A stretch of 64,000 nucleotides of DNA from Achromobacter sp. Marseille-Q4962 (GCF_943737005.1 NZ_CALSFU010000008.1:1-64000); one strand, 5' to 3'; shown: positions 25,551 through 35,955, numbered from the stretch's first letter. Made by a program: numbers and translations. The notes: generated by a model from the sequence alone, not told the origin.

Positions 25551-26372
25551 ATGGGTTTTTTCAAACGCAAAGATCCCGCCGAGCAGGCGCAGACCTCCCG
25601 ACGGGCTGCCGTGCCCAGCGAGGTCCAGGCCGCCGAAATGCGCGGCAGGGCGCGGCGCAGGCTGGCCGGAGCCGTCGCGCTGGTGTTGGCAGCGGTCATC
25701 GTGCTGCCCATGGTGCTCGATTCGCAGCCCCAGCCGGTCGCCGACAACATTCCCATCCGCGTCCCCGAGCGCAATACGCCGTTCCAGCCTCAGGTGAGCG
25801 AGCCCCAGGCCGCGGCGCCCGCCGCTCCTGCCGAGGAAACCCCGCCCGCCGCGTCTTCCGACCCCGCCGCGGTTCCGCCGCCGCTGGCCTCGGCCACGCC
25901 GCAGCAGCCTCCCGCTGCCGCCCAGGCGCCGCAGCATGCGCAGCCGCCGGCGGCCGCGGCCAAGCCCGAAAGCCGGCCCGAGACCAGGCCGGAAACGAAG
26001 CCCGCCGAGCCCAAGCCCGAACCCAAGCCGGCGGCCAAGCCCGCCGACAGCCGCACCGACGACGGCTCGCGCGCCCTGGCGCTGCTCGAAGGGCACTCGG
26101 CCCCGGCCGCCTCCGCGCCCAAGGCGCAGTCGTCCAAAGGCAATTTCGTGCTGCAGATCGCGGCCTACACCACGGCGGAAGACGCGCAGTCGCGCCGGAC
26201 CAAGCTGCACCAGGCCGGCGTCACCAATGCTTTCGTCGAGCCCGCCAACATCGGAGGCAAGCAGCAGTACCGCCTGCGCGTGGGGCCGTTCCCCTCGCGC
26301 GAGGCGGCGCAAGCGGCCCAGGCGCGCCTGCGCACCCTGGGCTATGACAATGGCTTCATCGCCGCCCAGTAG
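25551..26372 (+). CDS. SPOR-domain cell-division protein (DedD-like)
   Basis: A 273-residue protein with a short cytoplasmic N-terminus, one transmembrane helix (~40-60, AGAVALVLAAVIVLPMVL), a long Pro/Ala/Gln-rich periplasmic linker and a C-terminal SPOR domain (~195-273: GNFVLQIAAYTTAEDAQSRRTKLHQAGV, YRLRVGPFPSREAAQAAQARL). SPOR domains bind denuded peptidoglycan glycans at the septum. The location between folC and cvpA matches E. coli dedD. Its stop codon shares one base with the GTG start of cvpA. Confidence 0.9.
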   Translation: MGFFKRKDPAEQAQTSRRAAVPSEVQAAEMRGRARRRLAGAVALVLAAVIVLPMVLDSQPQPVADNIPIRVPERNTPFQPQVSEPQAAAPAAPAEETPPAASSDPAAVPPPLASATPQQPPAAAQAPQHAQPPAAAAKPESRPETRPETKPAEPKPEPKPAAKPADSRTDDGSRALALLEGHSAPAASAPKAQSSKGNFVLQIAAYTTAEDAQSRRTKLHQAGVTNAFVEPANIGGKQQYRLRVGPFPSREAAQAAQARLRTLGYDNGFIAAQ

Positions 26373-26860
26373 TGACCGGCTTCGATTTCGTCGTGCTGGC
26401 CATCCTGGCGGTATCGGGTGTGCTGGGCCTGGTGCGCGGCCTGCTGAAAGAGGTGCTGTCGCTGCTGGCGTATCTGCTGGCGTTCGTGGCGGCCGTGTGG
26501 TGGGGCCCCACGGTCTATGGCTGGCTGGAGCCCTATATTGAAACGACGATGCTGCGCATGGGGGTGTCCTACGCCGCCGTGTTCATCATCGTGCTGCTGG
26601 GCGTGGGTCTGGTCAACATGACGCTTGCCGCCTTGATCCGCACCACCGGACTCGGTCCCGCCGACCACGGCCTGGGCGGGATGTTCGGGTTGGCGCGGGG
26701 GCTGTTGATCGTGCTGGCCCTGGTCGCCGCGGCCGGCTATACGCCGCTGCCCGAAGAGCCGTGGTGGAAGGACGCCATGTTTTCGCATTCGGCCATCGAG
26801 GCCATCCGACACATCAAGACGTGGCTGCCGCCTTCGCTGGCGGCGCTGCTGCCGTATTGA
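26372..26860 (+). CDS. cvpA: CvpA family membrane protein
   Basis: A 162-residue inner-membrane protein with four hydrophobic segments. The family start TGFDFVVLAILAVSGVLGLVRGLLKEVLSLLAYLLAF is clear, as is the GLGPADHGLGGMFGLARGLLIV stretch. CvpA is required for colicin V production in E. coli; its physiological role is linked to envelope homeostasis but not settled. It starts with GTG at 26372, overlapping the previous stop by one base, and directly precedes purF, with which it is co-transcribed in many bacteria. Confidence 0.93.
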   Translation: MTGFDFVVLAILAVSGVLGLVRGLLKEVLSLLAYLLAFVAAVWWGPTVYGWLEPYIETTMLRMGVSYAAVFIIVLLGVGLVNMTLAALIRTTGLGPADHGLGGMFGLARGLLIVLALVAAAGYTPLPEEPWWKDAMFSHSAIEAIRHIKTWLPPSLAALLPY

Positions 26861-26890
26861 TCTGCTTTAAATCAACCAGGAAATCTCACC

Positions 26891-28411
<1,521 letters not shown>

Positions 28412-28462
28412 GGGCTGAGGCCGCGGCGGAGCGCGCAAGAACGCCTGCCGCGCCCGGACCTG

Positions 28463-28503
28463 CCCCCGGCGCCCGGAATCGCATCCGGGCGCCGGGGGTT
28501 TTT
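28463..28503 (+). terminator. Intrinsic terminator of purF
   Basis: A perfect 15-bp GC-rich stem (28463-28477 with 28484-28498) with a 6-base loop is followed directly by TTTTT (28499-28503). It ends the folC-purF transcript. The last T of the tract is also the first base of the dsbB stop codon on the opposite strand, so the terminator occupies the whole gap between the converging genes. There is no matching T-run in the dsbB direction. Confidence 0.93.
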
Positions 28504-28988
28504 CATTGCGCGCCGCGCCGGAACAGCACGGGCAGCGCCATGAAGAACAGGATCGCGAAAAGCGCCAGGCTCCACAACGCGTACTCGATGCCCATTACCG
28601 ACACCACCGCGTCCATGCAGGTGGCGTAGATGCCGAACAGCCAGGGCACGGCGGCGTCCAGGCCCAGGCCGCTCATGAAGCGGTCGGCGAAGGTCTGGTC
28701 GCACGACAGCATCTGTGCGGCCACGCTGTACTGGTACCAGGCCGCCGCGACGCCGCAGAGCGACAGCGCCGCGGCCAGTCCGCCGCCCAGGCGCGCCAGT
28801 CCGCCCCCGCCCAGGCTGCACAGCAGGGCGGCCACGCCGATGACCAGGTAGATCAGGCGCTGCATGACGCACCACGCGCAGGGCGGCATGTCGAACAGAT
28901 GCTGGGACGCGAGCGCGATGCCGACCGCCGCGAAGCAGAAGAGGGCGATGAGACGGAGCAGGCGTTGGGAATGGGAATGCATGGGCAT
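28503..28988 (-). CDS. dsbB: Disulfide bond formation protein DsbB
   Basis: A 161-residue inner-membrane protein with four transmembrane helices. The redox pairs are present: Cys37-Cys40 (PPCAWC, followed by VMQR) in the first periplasmic loop and Cys96 and Cys124 in the second. DsbB reoxidises periplasmic DsbA and passes electrons to quinone. The start could be ATG 28988 or ATG 28982; neither has a clear ribosome site. The flagellar P-ring and several outer-membrane proteins depend on this pathway. Confidence 0.93.
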   Translation of the reverse strand: MPMHSHSQRLLRLIALFCFAAVGIALASQHLFDMPPCAWCVMQRLIYLVIGVAALLCSLGGGGLARLGGGLAAALSLCGVAAAWYQYSVAAQMLSCDQTFADRFMSGLGLDAAVPWLFGIYATCMDAVVSVMGIEYALWSLALFAILFFMALPVLFRRGAQ

Positions 28989-29046
28989 GGGAAGCAGGAC
29001 AGGGAAATAGGCCGGGAGAATGGCGTGGGTCCAGGGGCGACACGCT

Positions 29047-29760
29047 TTAGGCCGGGTGGACGGGAATTGGTTGCATGGACTGCTGCAACAGGGCCAGCAC
29101 CAGGTCGCGCGCGCCTTCCCAGAAGATCTGCACGCCCAGGCAGAGCATGATGAAGGCCGACATGCGCATGAAGACCGCGGTGCCGTTGTCGCCCAGCCGG
29201 TGCAGCATCTGCGCGGCGAAGCGCAGGCAGACGTAGAGCGTGGCCGAAACCAGCAGAATGCCCGGCAGCGAGCCCGCCAGCCGCAGCAGGCTGAGCCCGG
29301 CGTGCTGGTCGCGCAGCGAAACGCCCACGGTGATGGCCGCGGCGATGGAGCCCGGGCCGCAGCTGATGGGAAAGGTCAGGGGGTAAAAGGCCCGCGAGCG
29401 CGCCATTTCGGGCGTGAACGACTCGGCCATGCGCGCGACGCGCTCGGTGTCCGCGTCCGGCGAGTTGACCAGGCGCCAGGCGCTGGCGATGACCAGCATG
29501 CCGCCGCCCACGCGCACGATGGACAGGGAAATGCCGAAAAAGCTCAGCACCACGTTGCCCGCCACCATGGCCACCGCCAGCATCAGCCCCACGTTGATGG
29601 CGACGCGCTTGGCCAGCACCGTGCGGGTGGCCGACGACGCGCCCTCGGTCAGCGAGAGAAAGATCGGCGCGATGGCGGGCGGATTGAGAAACGGCAGCAG
29701 CGTGGCCACGGTGAAGAAAAAGCTGGAGCCGAACGCGCGCAGAAAGTCGTTGATCCCCAT
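29047..29760 (-). CDS. MarC family integral membrane protein
   Basis: A 237-residue protein with six predicted membrane segments. Family landmarks are ATLLPFLNPPAIAPIFLSLT, the FFGISLSIVRVGGGMLVIASAWRL stretch, and FYPLTFPISCGPGSIAAAITV. MarC proteins were once linked to multiple antibiotic resistance, but that role was not confirmed, and the transport function is unknown. It is codirectional with dsbB, 58 bases away, and downstream of glnD. Confidence 0.9.
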   Translation of the reverse strand: MGINDFLRAFGSSFFFTVATLLPFLNPPAIAPIFLSLTEGASSATRTVLAKRVAINVGLMLAVAMVAGNVVLSFFGISLSIVRVGGGMLVIASAWRLVNSPDADTERVARMAESFTPEMARSRAFYPLTFPISCGPGSIAAAITVGVSLRDQHAGLSLLRLAGSLPGILLVSATLYVCLRFAAQMLHRLGDNGTAVFMRMSAFIMLCLGVQIFWEGARDLVLALLQQSMQPIPVHPA

Positions 29761-29815
29761 GGGCAGCAGGAAGGCGGGCCGAAAACCGGATTGTATGCGC
29801 TGGCGCGCCGCGGCG

Positions 29816-32413
29816 TCAGGCGGCCTGCCGGCGGGTATCCTCGCCCGCCAGGGCGTCCAGCACGTCGCGTTCGAACTGCATCTGCGAGCGCGGCCGCTCC
29901 AGCGCGGCGCCGTCCACGATGAACACGTCTTCCACCCGGTCGCCCAGCGTCATGATCTTGGCCATGAGCAGGTTCACTTCGTGGCGGGCGAATACGCGGG
30001 CCAGCGCGTACAGCAGCCCGGGGCGGTCGGTGGCCGTTACCGACAGCCGCCACGACTTGCTGCGTTCGTCCGGCTGCAATTCGGCCTGGGGCATGACGGG
30101 AAACACTTTGGAGACGCGCGACTGGCGCGCGCGGCCGAAATGGCCTGTCGCGGGCGCATGGGCGCCTTGCGGATCGCGCAGGCGCCCGGCCAGCTCATGC
30201 TCGATCAGCGTGGCCTGCGCGCGCAGGTCGGATGCGCCGTCCGGCGGCAGCACGATGAAACTGTCCAGCGCCCACCCGTGGCGGGTGGTGTGGATGCGCG
30301 CGTCCTGGATGGAGAGCGATTTGGCGTCGAAGTAGCCGCAGATCGCCACGAACAGGTCGGGCACGTCGCGCGTGTACACCATGACCTGCAGGCCTTCGCC
30401 GTGCTCCGTGGGGCGGGCGCGCACCACCGGCCCGTCGGGCGCCACCTGGTAATAGAGATGGCGCGTGTGCCAGGCGATGTCGGACGCTTCGTGGCGCAGG
30501 AAATACGCCACGTCGAGCTGGTTCCAGAATGCCTCGCGGGCTTCATCGCGCAGGCCGGCCAGCCGCGTGAGGCGCGCGGCTTCCTCCTTGCGCTCCGTCA
30601 GCACCGTATGGGCGTCGGCATGGGCGCCGCCCAGCGCCGCCAGCGTGAGCCGGTACAGGTCTTCGAGCAACTTGCCTTTCCAGGCGTTCCAGACCTTGGG
30701 GCTGGTGCCCCGGATGTCGGCCACGGTCAGCAGGTAGAGCGCGGTGAGGTGGCGCTCGTCCTTGACGGTGGCGGCGAAATCCTGGATGACCGCCGGGTCG
30801 GAGAGGTCGCGCTTCTGCGCCACGGCCGACATCAGCAGGTGCTGGCGCACCAGGAATTCCACCAGCTTCGCGTCTTCGGGATCCAGCCCGTGGTCCAGGG
30901 CGAAGCGGCGCACCTCGCGCGCGCCCAGTTCGGAATGGTCGCCGCCCCGGCCCTTCGCGATATCGTGGAAAAGCGCCGCCACGTAGAGCAGCCAGTGGCG
31001 GTCGAGCCCGGCGATGAGCTGGCTGGCCAGCGGATACTCCTGGGCATGCTCGGGCATGGTGAAGCGCCGCAGGTTGCGCACCACCGCCAGCGTGTGCTGG
31101 TCCACCGTGTAGGCATGGAAGAGATCGTGCTGCATCTGGCCCACGATGCGGCGGAAGACCGGCAGGTAGCGCGGCAGGATGTTCAGCATGGTCATGCGGC
31201 GCAGCTCGTGCACGATGCCGCGCGGCTGCTGCAGGATCTGCAGGAACAGTTTGCGGTTCACCGGATTGCGGCGGAACTGCGCGTCGATGCGGTGACGCGA
31301 GTGCCAGATGGCGCGCAGGGTGCGCGCCGACATGCCGATCAGTTCGGGATGCTGCTGCATGACCAGGAACGCGCGCAGCAGCAGGGTCGGGTTGCGCTCG
31401 AAACCGTCGTCGCGAATGATGTCGAGGCGGTCGCGCAGGTTGCGGAAATCGTCGTCGATGTCGTGCGCGTCGCCGTCAGGCCGCGGAAACAGGCGCTCCT
31501 CGATGTTCTGGACCAGGATGACGTTGAGCTGCGTGACGAGGCGGGCCGCCCAGTAGTAGCGCTGCATCAGCAGCTCGCTGCCGCGGCGGGTCGCCGTGGC
31601 GTGGATGCCGTACACCCCGGCCAGCGCGGGCTGCAGGTCGAACAGCACCCGGTCTTCGCGCCGGCGCGCGAGCAGGTGCAATTCGATGCGCAGACGCTTG
31701 AAGGCTTGCTCGGCCCGGCGCAGGTCGCGCGCCTCGGACTGCGTCAGCAGCCCGTTCTGGGCGACCGCGCGCCAGGTGCTGCCGAAGCCGGCGGCGCGCG
31801 CCATCCACAGGATGACCTGCAGGTCGCGCAGGCCGCCCGGCGATTCCTTGCAGTTGGGCTCCAGGGCGTAGGGCGTGTCCTGGTAGCGCGCATGCCGCTG
31901 CTGCATTTCGACCCGCTTGGCGCGGAAGAAGGCGCGCGGATCCAGGCGCGACCGGGTCGCGGCCTCGAATTTCTTCATCAGCGTGCGGCTGCCGGCCAGG
32001 AAGCGCGATTCCAGCAGCGCCGTCTCGACCGTGATGTCCGCCGCGGCCTCGCGCTCGCAGTCTTCGATGGTGCGCACGCTGTGGCCGGGTTCCAGCCCGA
32101 GGTCCCACAGCGCGGCCACGAGTTTTTCGATGGCCGACTCGTCTTCGGGCGTGGGCGGGTGGGGCAGCAGGATGAGCAGGTCCACGTCCGAATGCGGATA
32201 CAGCTCGCCGCGTCCGTAGCCGCCCACGGCGGCCAGCGCCGCGCCGGCCGGCAGGGGCGCATGCTTGACGAGGTCGCGCAGCGCCGCGTCCACGATGCGG
32301 CGCAGCTCCGTCAACAGCGTGTCGGGGCGCTCGTGCTGGCGAAACTGCTCCACCGCCTTGCGCCGGGATTCCTGGATGCGTTCTCGCAGCGAAGTGAGAC
32401 TGGCGGCGGTCAT
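29816..32413 (-). CDS. glnD: PII uridylyltransferase/uridylyl-removing enzyme
   Basis: An 865-residue bifunctional nitrogen sensor that uridylylates PII (GlnB/GlnK) when glutamine is low and removes UMP when it is high. Domains in order: nucleotidyltransferase (GGYGRGELYPHSDVDLL near residues 64-80), GlnD linker region, HD hydrolase domain (AALFHDIAKGRGGDHSE near 455-470), and two ACT domains for glutamine sensing (VYTRDVPDLFVAICGYF and VTATDRPGLLYALARVF). All parts are intact. It is 25 bases downstream of map on the same strand. Confidence 0.96.
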   Translation of the reverse strand: MTAASLTSLRERIQESRRKAVEQFRQHERPDTLLTELRRIVDAALRDLVKHAPLPAGAALAAVGGYGRGELYPHSDVDLLILLPHPPTPEDESAIEKLVAALWDLGLEPGHSVRTIEDCEREAAADITVETALLESRFLAGSRTLMKKFEAATRSRLDPRAFFRAKRVEMQQRHARYQDTPYALEPNCKESPGGLRDLQVILWMARAAGFGSTWRAVAQNGLLTQSEARDLRRAEQAFKRLRIELHLLARRREDRVLFDLQPALAGVYGIHATATRRGSELLMQRYYWAARLVTQLNVILVQNIEERLFPRPDGDAHDIDDDFRNLRDRLDIIRDDGFERNPTLLLRAFLVMQQHPELIGMSARTLRAIWHSRHRIDAQFRRNPVNRKLFLQILQQPRGIVHELRRMTMLNILPRYLPVFRRIVGQMQHDLFHAYTVDQHTLAVVRNLRRFTMPEHAQEYPLASQLIAGLDRHWLLYVAALFHDIAKGRGGDHSELGAREVRRFALDHGLDPEDAKLVEFLVRQHLLMSAVAQKRDLSDPAVIQDFAATVKDERHLTALYLLTVADIRGTSPKVWNAWKGKLLEDLYRLTLAALGGAHADAHTVLTERKEEAARLTRLAGLRDEAREAFWNQLDVAYFLRHEASDIAWHTRHLYYQVAPDGPVVRARPTEHGEGLQVMVYTRDVPDLFVAICGYFDAKSLSIQDARIHTTRHGWALDSFIVLPPDGASDLRAQATLIEHELAGRLRDPQGAHAPATGHFGRARQSRVSKVFPVMPQAELQPDERSKSWRLSVTATDRPGLLYALARVFARHEVNLLMAKIMTLGDRVEDVFIVDGAALERPRSQMQFERDVLDALAGEDTRRQAA

Positions 32414-32438
32414 GGCGGAGCGGGTCGGGCAGGGTGGA

Positions 32439-33263
32439 TCAGACGGGGGCGAGGACGACGGACGAGCCCTCGATGAAAGCGGGCGGCCGGGGCATGCCGG
32501 GCGACACCGTCAGCACTTCGCAGCCCGTTTCGGTTACGCACACAGCATGCTCCCATTGCGCGGACAGGCTGTGATCGCGCGTCACGACCGTCCATCCGTC
32601 GGACAGCTGGCGGATTTCGCGGCGGCCGGCGTTGATCATAGGCTCGATGGTGAAGAGCATGCCGGTTTCGAGCGTCACGCCCGTGCCGGGCTTGCCGTAG
32701 TGCAGCACCTGCGGGTCTTCGTGGAAGCGCTGGCCGATGCCGTGACCGCAGAATTCGCGCACCACCGAGAAGCCGTTGGCCTCGGCATGGCGCTGGATGG
32801 CGTTGCCCACGTCGCCCAGCGTGGCGCCGTGCCTGACCTGCTGGATGCCCTTCCACATGCACTCGAAAGTGATGTCGGTGAGGCGGCGGGCCAGGATGGA
32901 CTGCTCGCCCACCGCGTACATGCGGCTGGTGTCGCCGAACCAGCCGTCCTTGATGATGGTGACGTCGATGTTGAGGCAGTCCCCGTTTTTCAGGACCTTG
33001 TCGCCCGGGATGCCATGGCAGACCTGGTGGTTGACCGAGGTACAGATGGCGCCGGGAAAGGGCGGATAGCCCGGCGGGGCGTAGCCCACGGTGGCCGATT
33101 TCACCTTGAGCTCATCGGTGAGGTACTCCAGGCACAGGCGGTCGAGCTCGCCCGTGGTCACTCCCGGCTTGACGTACGGCGTGATGAAATCGAGGATCTT
33201 GGCGGCGTCCTGGCAGGCGGCGCGCATTTTGGCCAGGTCGGCCGCGTTCGTGATGATGCCCAT
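32439..33263 (-). CDS. map: Type I methionine aminopeptidase
   Basis: A 274-residue cytosolic enzyme that removes N-terminal Met. His83 and the metal ligands Asp100, Asp111, His174, Glu207 and Glu239 are all in place (CHGIPGD, LNIDVTIIKDGWFGDTSRM, GHGIG, TIEPM, QWEHAV). It diverges from rpsB, an arrangement seen across proteobacteria. A TATAAT -10 lies ~50 bases upstream on the reverse strand; the ribosome site is weak (GAGAG). Confidence 0.96.
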   Translation of the reverse strand: MGIITNAADLAKMRAACQDAAKILDFITPYVKPGVTTGELDRLCLEYLTDELKVKSATVGYAPPGYPPFPGAICTSVNHQVCHGIPGDKVLKNGDCLNIDVTIIKDGWFGDTSRMYAVGEQSILARRLTDITFECMWKGIQQVRHGATLGDVGNAIQRHAEANGFSVVREFCGHGIGQRFHEDPQVLHYGKPGTGVTLETGMLFTIEPMINAGRREIRQLSDGWTVVTRDHSLSAQWEHAVCVTETGCEVLTVSPGMPRPPAFIEGSSVVLAPV

Positions 33264-33312
33264 GGATGACTGAGGCTCTCTTGCTTGAATGTCTGGCTGA
33301 AAGAATAGTAGA

Positions 33313-33318
33313 ATTATA
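33313..33318 (-). promoter_or_regulatory. Consensus -10 box for map
   Basis: A perfect TATAAT on the reverse strand, 50 bases before the map start codon. I could not find a convincing -35 at 16-18 bases, so it may depend on an activator or an extended element. A small hairpin (CCCC, 8 bases, GGGG; 33323-33338) lies immediately upstream. Confidence 0.45.
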
Positions 33319-33366
33319 GGCTTCCCCGAATTTTTGGGGTCGGTATTGAGTATTGATCGGGTCTAC

Positions 33367-33449
33367 GATTAAGAGACGCGGTTAAGAGACGGTTTTAGAG
33401 ACGGTTTTAGAGACGGTTCTAGAAACAGTTTTAGAGGCGGTTCAGAGGG
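33367..33449. repeat. Degenerate 12-bp tandem repeat between map and rpsB
   Basis: About seven head-to-tail copies of an 11-13 base unit, consensus GGTTTTAGAGAC. Units 33391-33402 and 33403-33414 are identical; the flanking units differ at one to a few bases (GGTTCTAGAAAC, AGTTTTAGAGGC, GGTTAAGAGAC). The array is more AT-rich than its surroundings and lies ~700 bases before rpsB. The array is evident by inspection; its function is unknown and it may vary in copy number between strains. Confidence 0.8.
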
Positions 33450-33986
33450 TTACGGCAAGAGCCGGGCCCGGCGGCGTTTTTTGGCGTTTGCCGGCCTGTT
33501 GCGGTTGGTCCTGTCGGGTTTGCCGGCGGCCTGCCGCGCGGCTTGCGCGGGGCCTGGTTTCGGGCGGCGCGTGTCGCCTGCCGTCTGGTTGCAAGCGAAG
33601 GTTGCAGCCAGGCTGGCGGGCGGGGCGCGCGGCGCGGACCGGGCGTTGCGCGGGCGGCGCGACAGGGCGGCGGCGCGATCCGCAAGGAGCGGTCCGCGGC
33701 AGGCAGGCGCACCGGAAAGTGTTGCCGGGTGCGGCGTGTCTGTAAGCCCGGCCGTGCCTTCGAGCAGCGATGCAGGTTCCGTGCGGATCGCGGATTAAGT
33801 TCTTGAAAACCCTGGTGTTTTCTCAAGAAATGCCCCGGCGGTCTGATGGCCCGGGCGGTGGCGACACCGCCCGGCGCAAGGTAGCCGGATGTCGCGGCCA
33901 ACAAGGCATGGCCGGGTTATGAACCGCCCGTGAAACCATCCGCGCATGGCGCGGCTCTCGATCGTGACGGCTGTCTGGGTTTCATT
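33450..33986. other. Gene-free stretch upstream of rpsB
   Basis: No convincing coding sequence is seen. A forward frame from 33481 (105 codons) and a reverse frame spanning 33431-33904 are open, but they lack ribosome sites and have Arg/Pro/Ala-heavy composition typical of chance frames in GC-rich DNA. A GCCGGGCCCGGC palindrome followed by GGCG and TTTTTT lies at 33461-33482. An imperfect hairpin (TTCTTGA with TCAAGAA, 33800-33829) lies further on. A long rpsB leader or a small RNA is possible but not shown. Confidence 0.5.
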
Positions 33987-34032
33987 GCCGCCTCGTGCCG
34001 CGGTGCCTTCGGGCGCCGCGGCACGAGGCGGC
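33987..34032 (+). promoter_or_regulatory. 21-bp UUCG-capped hairpin before rpsB
   Basis: Bases 33987-34007 pair with 34012-34032 through 21 pairs (one G-U) and are closed by a C(UUCG)G tetraloop, the most stable RNA loop known. No T-run follows. A TAAAAT -10-like box (34049-34054) and a second 7-bp hairpin with an ATGA loop (34062-34068 with 34073-34079) come next, then rpsB 80 bases later. It may be an upstream transcript end, an attenuator, or part of an S2 autoregulatory leader if transcription starts further upstream. Confidence 0.6.
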
Positions 34033-34158
34033 GATCGGCCGGCCCGGTTAAAATCCTGTAATCCCGCCATGAGGCGGGAAATCGCGCGCAGCACCACCCA
34101 GGGTGTCGGCCGGAGGCCGATGCAGGTGCGGCGCAAGAAACAACCCTTGGAGAATGTC

Positions 34159-34908
34159 ATGTCCCTGATGCGCGAAATGCTGGAAGCGGGTGTCCACTTC
34201 GGTCACCAGACCCGCTACTGGAACCCCAAGATGGCCCCCTTTATCTTCGGCCATCGCAACAAGATTCACATCATCAACCTCGAAAAGACGGTTGAGAAGT
34301 ACCTCGAAGCCACCAAGTTCGTGAAGCAGCTCGCCGCCCGCGGCGGCAACATCCTGTTCGTGGGCACGAAGCGCGCCGCCCGCGAACTGGTGGCCGCCGA
34401 AGCCGCCCGCTGCGGCATGCCCTACGTCGACGCCCGCTGGCTCGGCGGCATGCTGACCAACTTCAAGACGGTCAAGAGCTCGGTCAAGCGCCTGAAGGAC
34501 ATGGAAGCCGTGGTCGCCGAAGGCGGCGCCGAGCGCATGATCAAGAAGGAAGGCCTGCTGTTCCAGCGCGAACTGGAAAAGTTGAACAAGTCCATCGGCG
34601 GCATCAAGGACATGAACGGCTTGCCCGATGCGCTGTTCGTCATCGACGTCGGCTACCACAAGATCGCCATCGCCGAAGCCAAGAAGCTGGGCATCCCGGT
34701 CGTGGCCGTGGTTGACACCAACCACTCGCCCGAAGGCATCGACTACGTCATCCCTGGCAACGACGACTCGGCCAAGGCCATCGCGCTGTACGCCAAGGGC
34801 GTCGCCGACGCGGTGCTGGAAGGCCGCGAGCAGAACCTGAACGGCCTGGTCGAAGAGCTGGGCGAAGGCCAGGAAGAGTTCGTGGAAGTGCAGGACAACC
34901 AGGCCTGA
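34159..34908 (+). CDS. rpsB: 30S ribosomal protein S2
   Basis: A 249-residue ribosomal protein. It starts [43 protein letters not shown] and includes [17 protein letters not shown] and [25 protein letters not shown], all highly conserved. S2 binds 16S rRNA together with S1. ATG at 34159 has GGAG eight bases upstream; a longer in-frame reading from 34069 or earlier would translate the leader and lacks support. It opens the rpsB-tsf unit. Codon use is strongly biased, as expected for high expression. Confidence 0.97.
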   Translation: MSLMREMLEAGVHFGHQTRYWNPKMAPFIFGHRNKIHIINLEKTVEKYLEATKFVKQLAARGGNILFVGTKRAARELVAAEAARCGMPYVDARWLGGMLTNFKTVKSSVKRLKDMEAVVAEGGAERMIKKEGLLFQRELEKLNKSIGGIKDMNGLPDALFVIDVGYHKIAIAEAKKLGIPVVAVVDTNHSPEGIDYVIPGNDDSAKAIALYAKGVADAVLEGREQNLNGLVEELGEGQEEFVEVQDNQA

Positions 34909-35030
34909 GCCTGTCGGTCCGGCCGATAGCGTTCCGGGGCGCGCGCCGCCCCGGCCCGGCCGGCCTGCGAGGACGGGCTCCCGTCTTCCTCCGCCCGCCC
35001 CCCGCGGTGGGCTCCACACCGAATCAATCA

Positions 35031-35052
35031 TTGCCCCGGCCTGCCGGGGCAA
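35031..35052 (+). terminator. Hairpin between rpsB and tsf
   Basis: TTGCCCCGGC, two bases, then GCCGGGGCAA: a 10-bp stem (35031-35040 with 35043-35052; about 9 pairs in practice) without a full T-run. It lies 24 bases before the tsf start. In E. coli a partial attenuator between rpsB and tsf adjusts their ratio; this could serve the same role. Confidence 0.5.
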
Positions 35053-35076
35053 GTCTTAGCGAAATTTGGAGCAAAC

Positions 35077-35955
35077 ATGGCTGAAATTACCGCCGCCCTG
35101 GTCAAGGAACTGCGCGAAAAGACCGATGCGCCCATGATGGAGTGCAAGAAGGCCTTGACGGAGGCCGAAGGCGATCTGGCCCGCGCCGAAGAAATCCTGC
35201 GCGTCAAGCTGGGCAACAAGGCCAGCAAGGCCGCCGCCCGCGTCACGGCCGAAGGCCTGATCGGTCTGTTCATCTCTCCCGACGCCAAGAAGGGCGCCGT
35301 CATCGAAGTCAACTGCGAAACCGACTTCGTGGCCAAGAACGATGACTTCGTCGCCTTCGTGAACAAGCTGGCCGAGCTGGTCACCACGCAGAACCCCGCT
35401 GACGTGGCCGCGCTGTCCGCGCTGCCCTACGGTGAAGGCACCGTCGAAACCACCCGCACCGCCCTGATCGGCAAGATCGGCGAAAACATGACCATCCGCC
35501 GCTTCGAGCGCATCGAGACGCCGAACGCGCTGGCCAGCTACGTGCACGGCGGCCGCATCGGCGTGCTGGTCGAGTACGCCGGCGCCGAGGAAGTGGGCAA
35601 GGACCTGGCCATGCACATCGCGGCCACCAAGCCCAAGGCCCTGAACGCCGATGGCGTGCCGGCCGCCGACATCGCCGCCGAGCGCTCGGTCGCCGAGCAG
35701 AAGGCCGCCGAGTCGGGCAAGCCCGCCGAGATCGTCGCCAAGATGGTCGAAGGTTCGATCCAGAAGTACCTGAAGGAAGTGACGCTGCTGTCGCAGCCCT
35801 TCGTCAAGAACGACAAGCAGTCCGTCGAGCAGATGCTCAAGGAAAAGGGCGCTTCGATCAGCAAGTTCGTGCTGTTCGTCGTCGGCGAAGGTATCGAGAA
35901 GAAGACCAGCGATTTTGCCGCTGAGGTTGCCGCCGCTGCCGCCGGCCGCGCCTGA
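35077..35955 (+). CDS. tsf: Translation elongation factor Ts
   Basis: A 292-residue nucleotide exchange factor for EF-Tu. The N-terminal UBA-like domain ([28 protein letters not shown]) is followed by the core, with the TDFV motif contacting EF-Tu ([16 protein letters not shown]). The C-terminal part includes [21 protein letters not shown]. The transcript from rpsB appears to end in the hairpin at 35976-36004. Confidence 0.97.
   Translation: MAEITAALVKELREKTDAPMMECKKALTEAEGDLARAEEILRVKLGNKASKAAARVTAEGLIGLFISPDAKKGAVIEVNCETDFVAKNDDFVAFVNKLAELVTTQNPADVAALSALPYGEGTVETTRTALIGKIGENMTIRRFERIETPNALASYVHGGRIGVLVEYAGAEEVGKDLAMHIAATKPKALNADGVPAADIAAERSVAEQKAAESGKPAEIVAKMVEGSIQKYLKEVTLLSQPFVKNDKQSVEQMLKEKGASISKFVLFVVGEGIEKKTSDFAAEVAAAAAGRA

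Noticed and set aside
33391-33426. Short repeats upstream of rpsB as a CRISPR array
   Set aside because: Units are 12 bases and directly adjacent with no unique spacers, and no cas genes are present.
33481-33798. Possible 105-residue secreted protein upstream of rpsB
   Set aside because: The first residues look hydrophobic, but there is no ribosome site, the rest is Arg/Ala-rich noise, and an opposite-strand frame is equally open.
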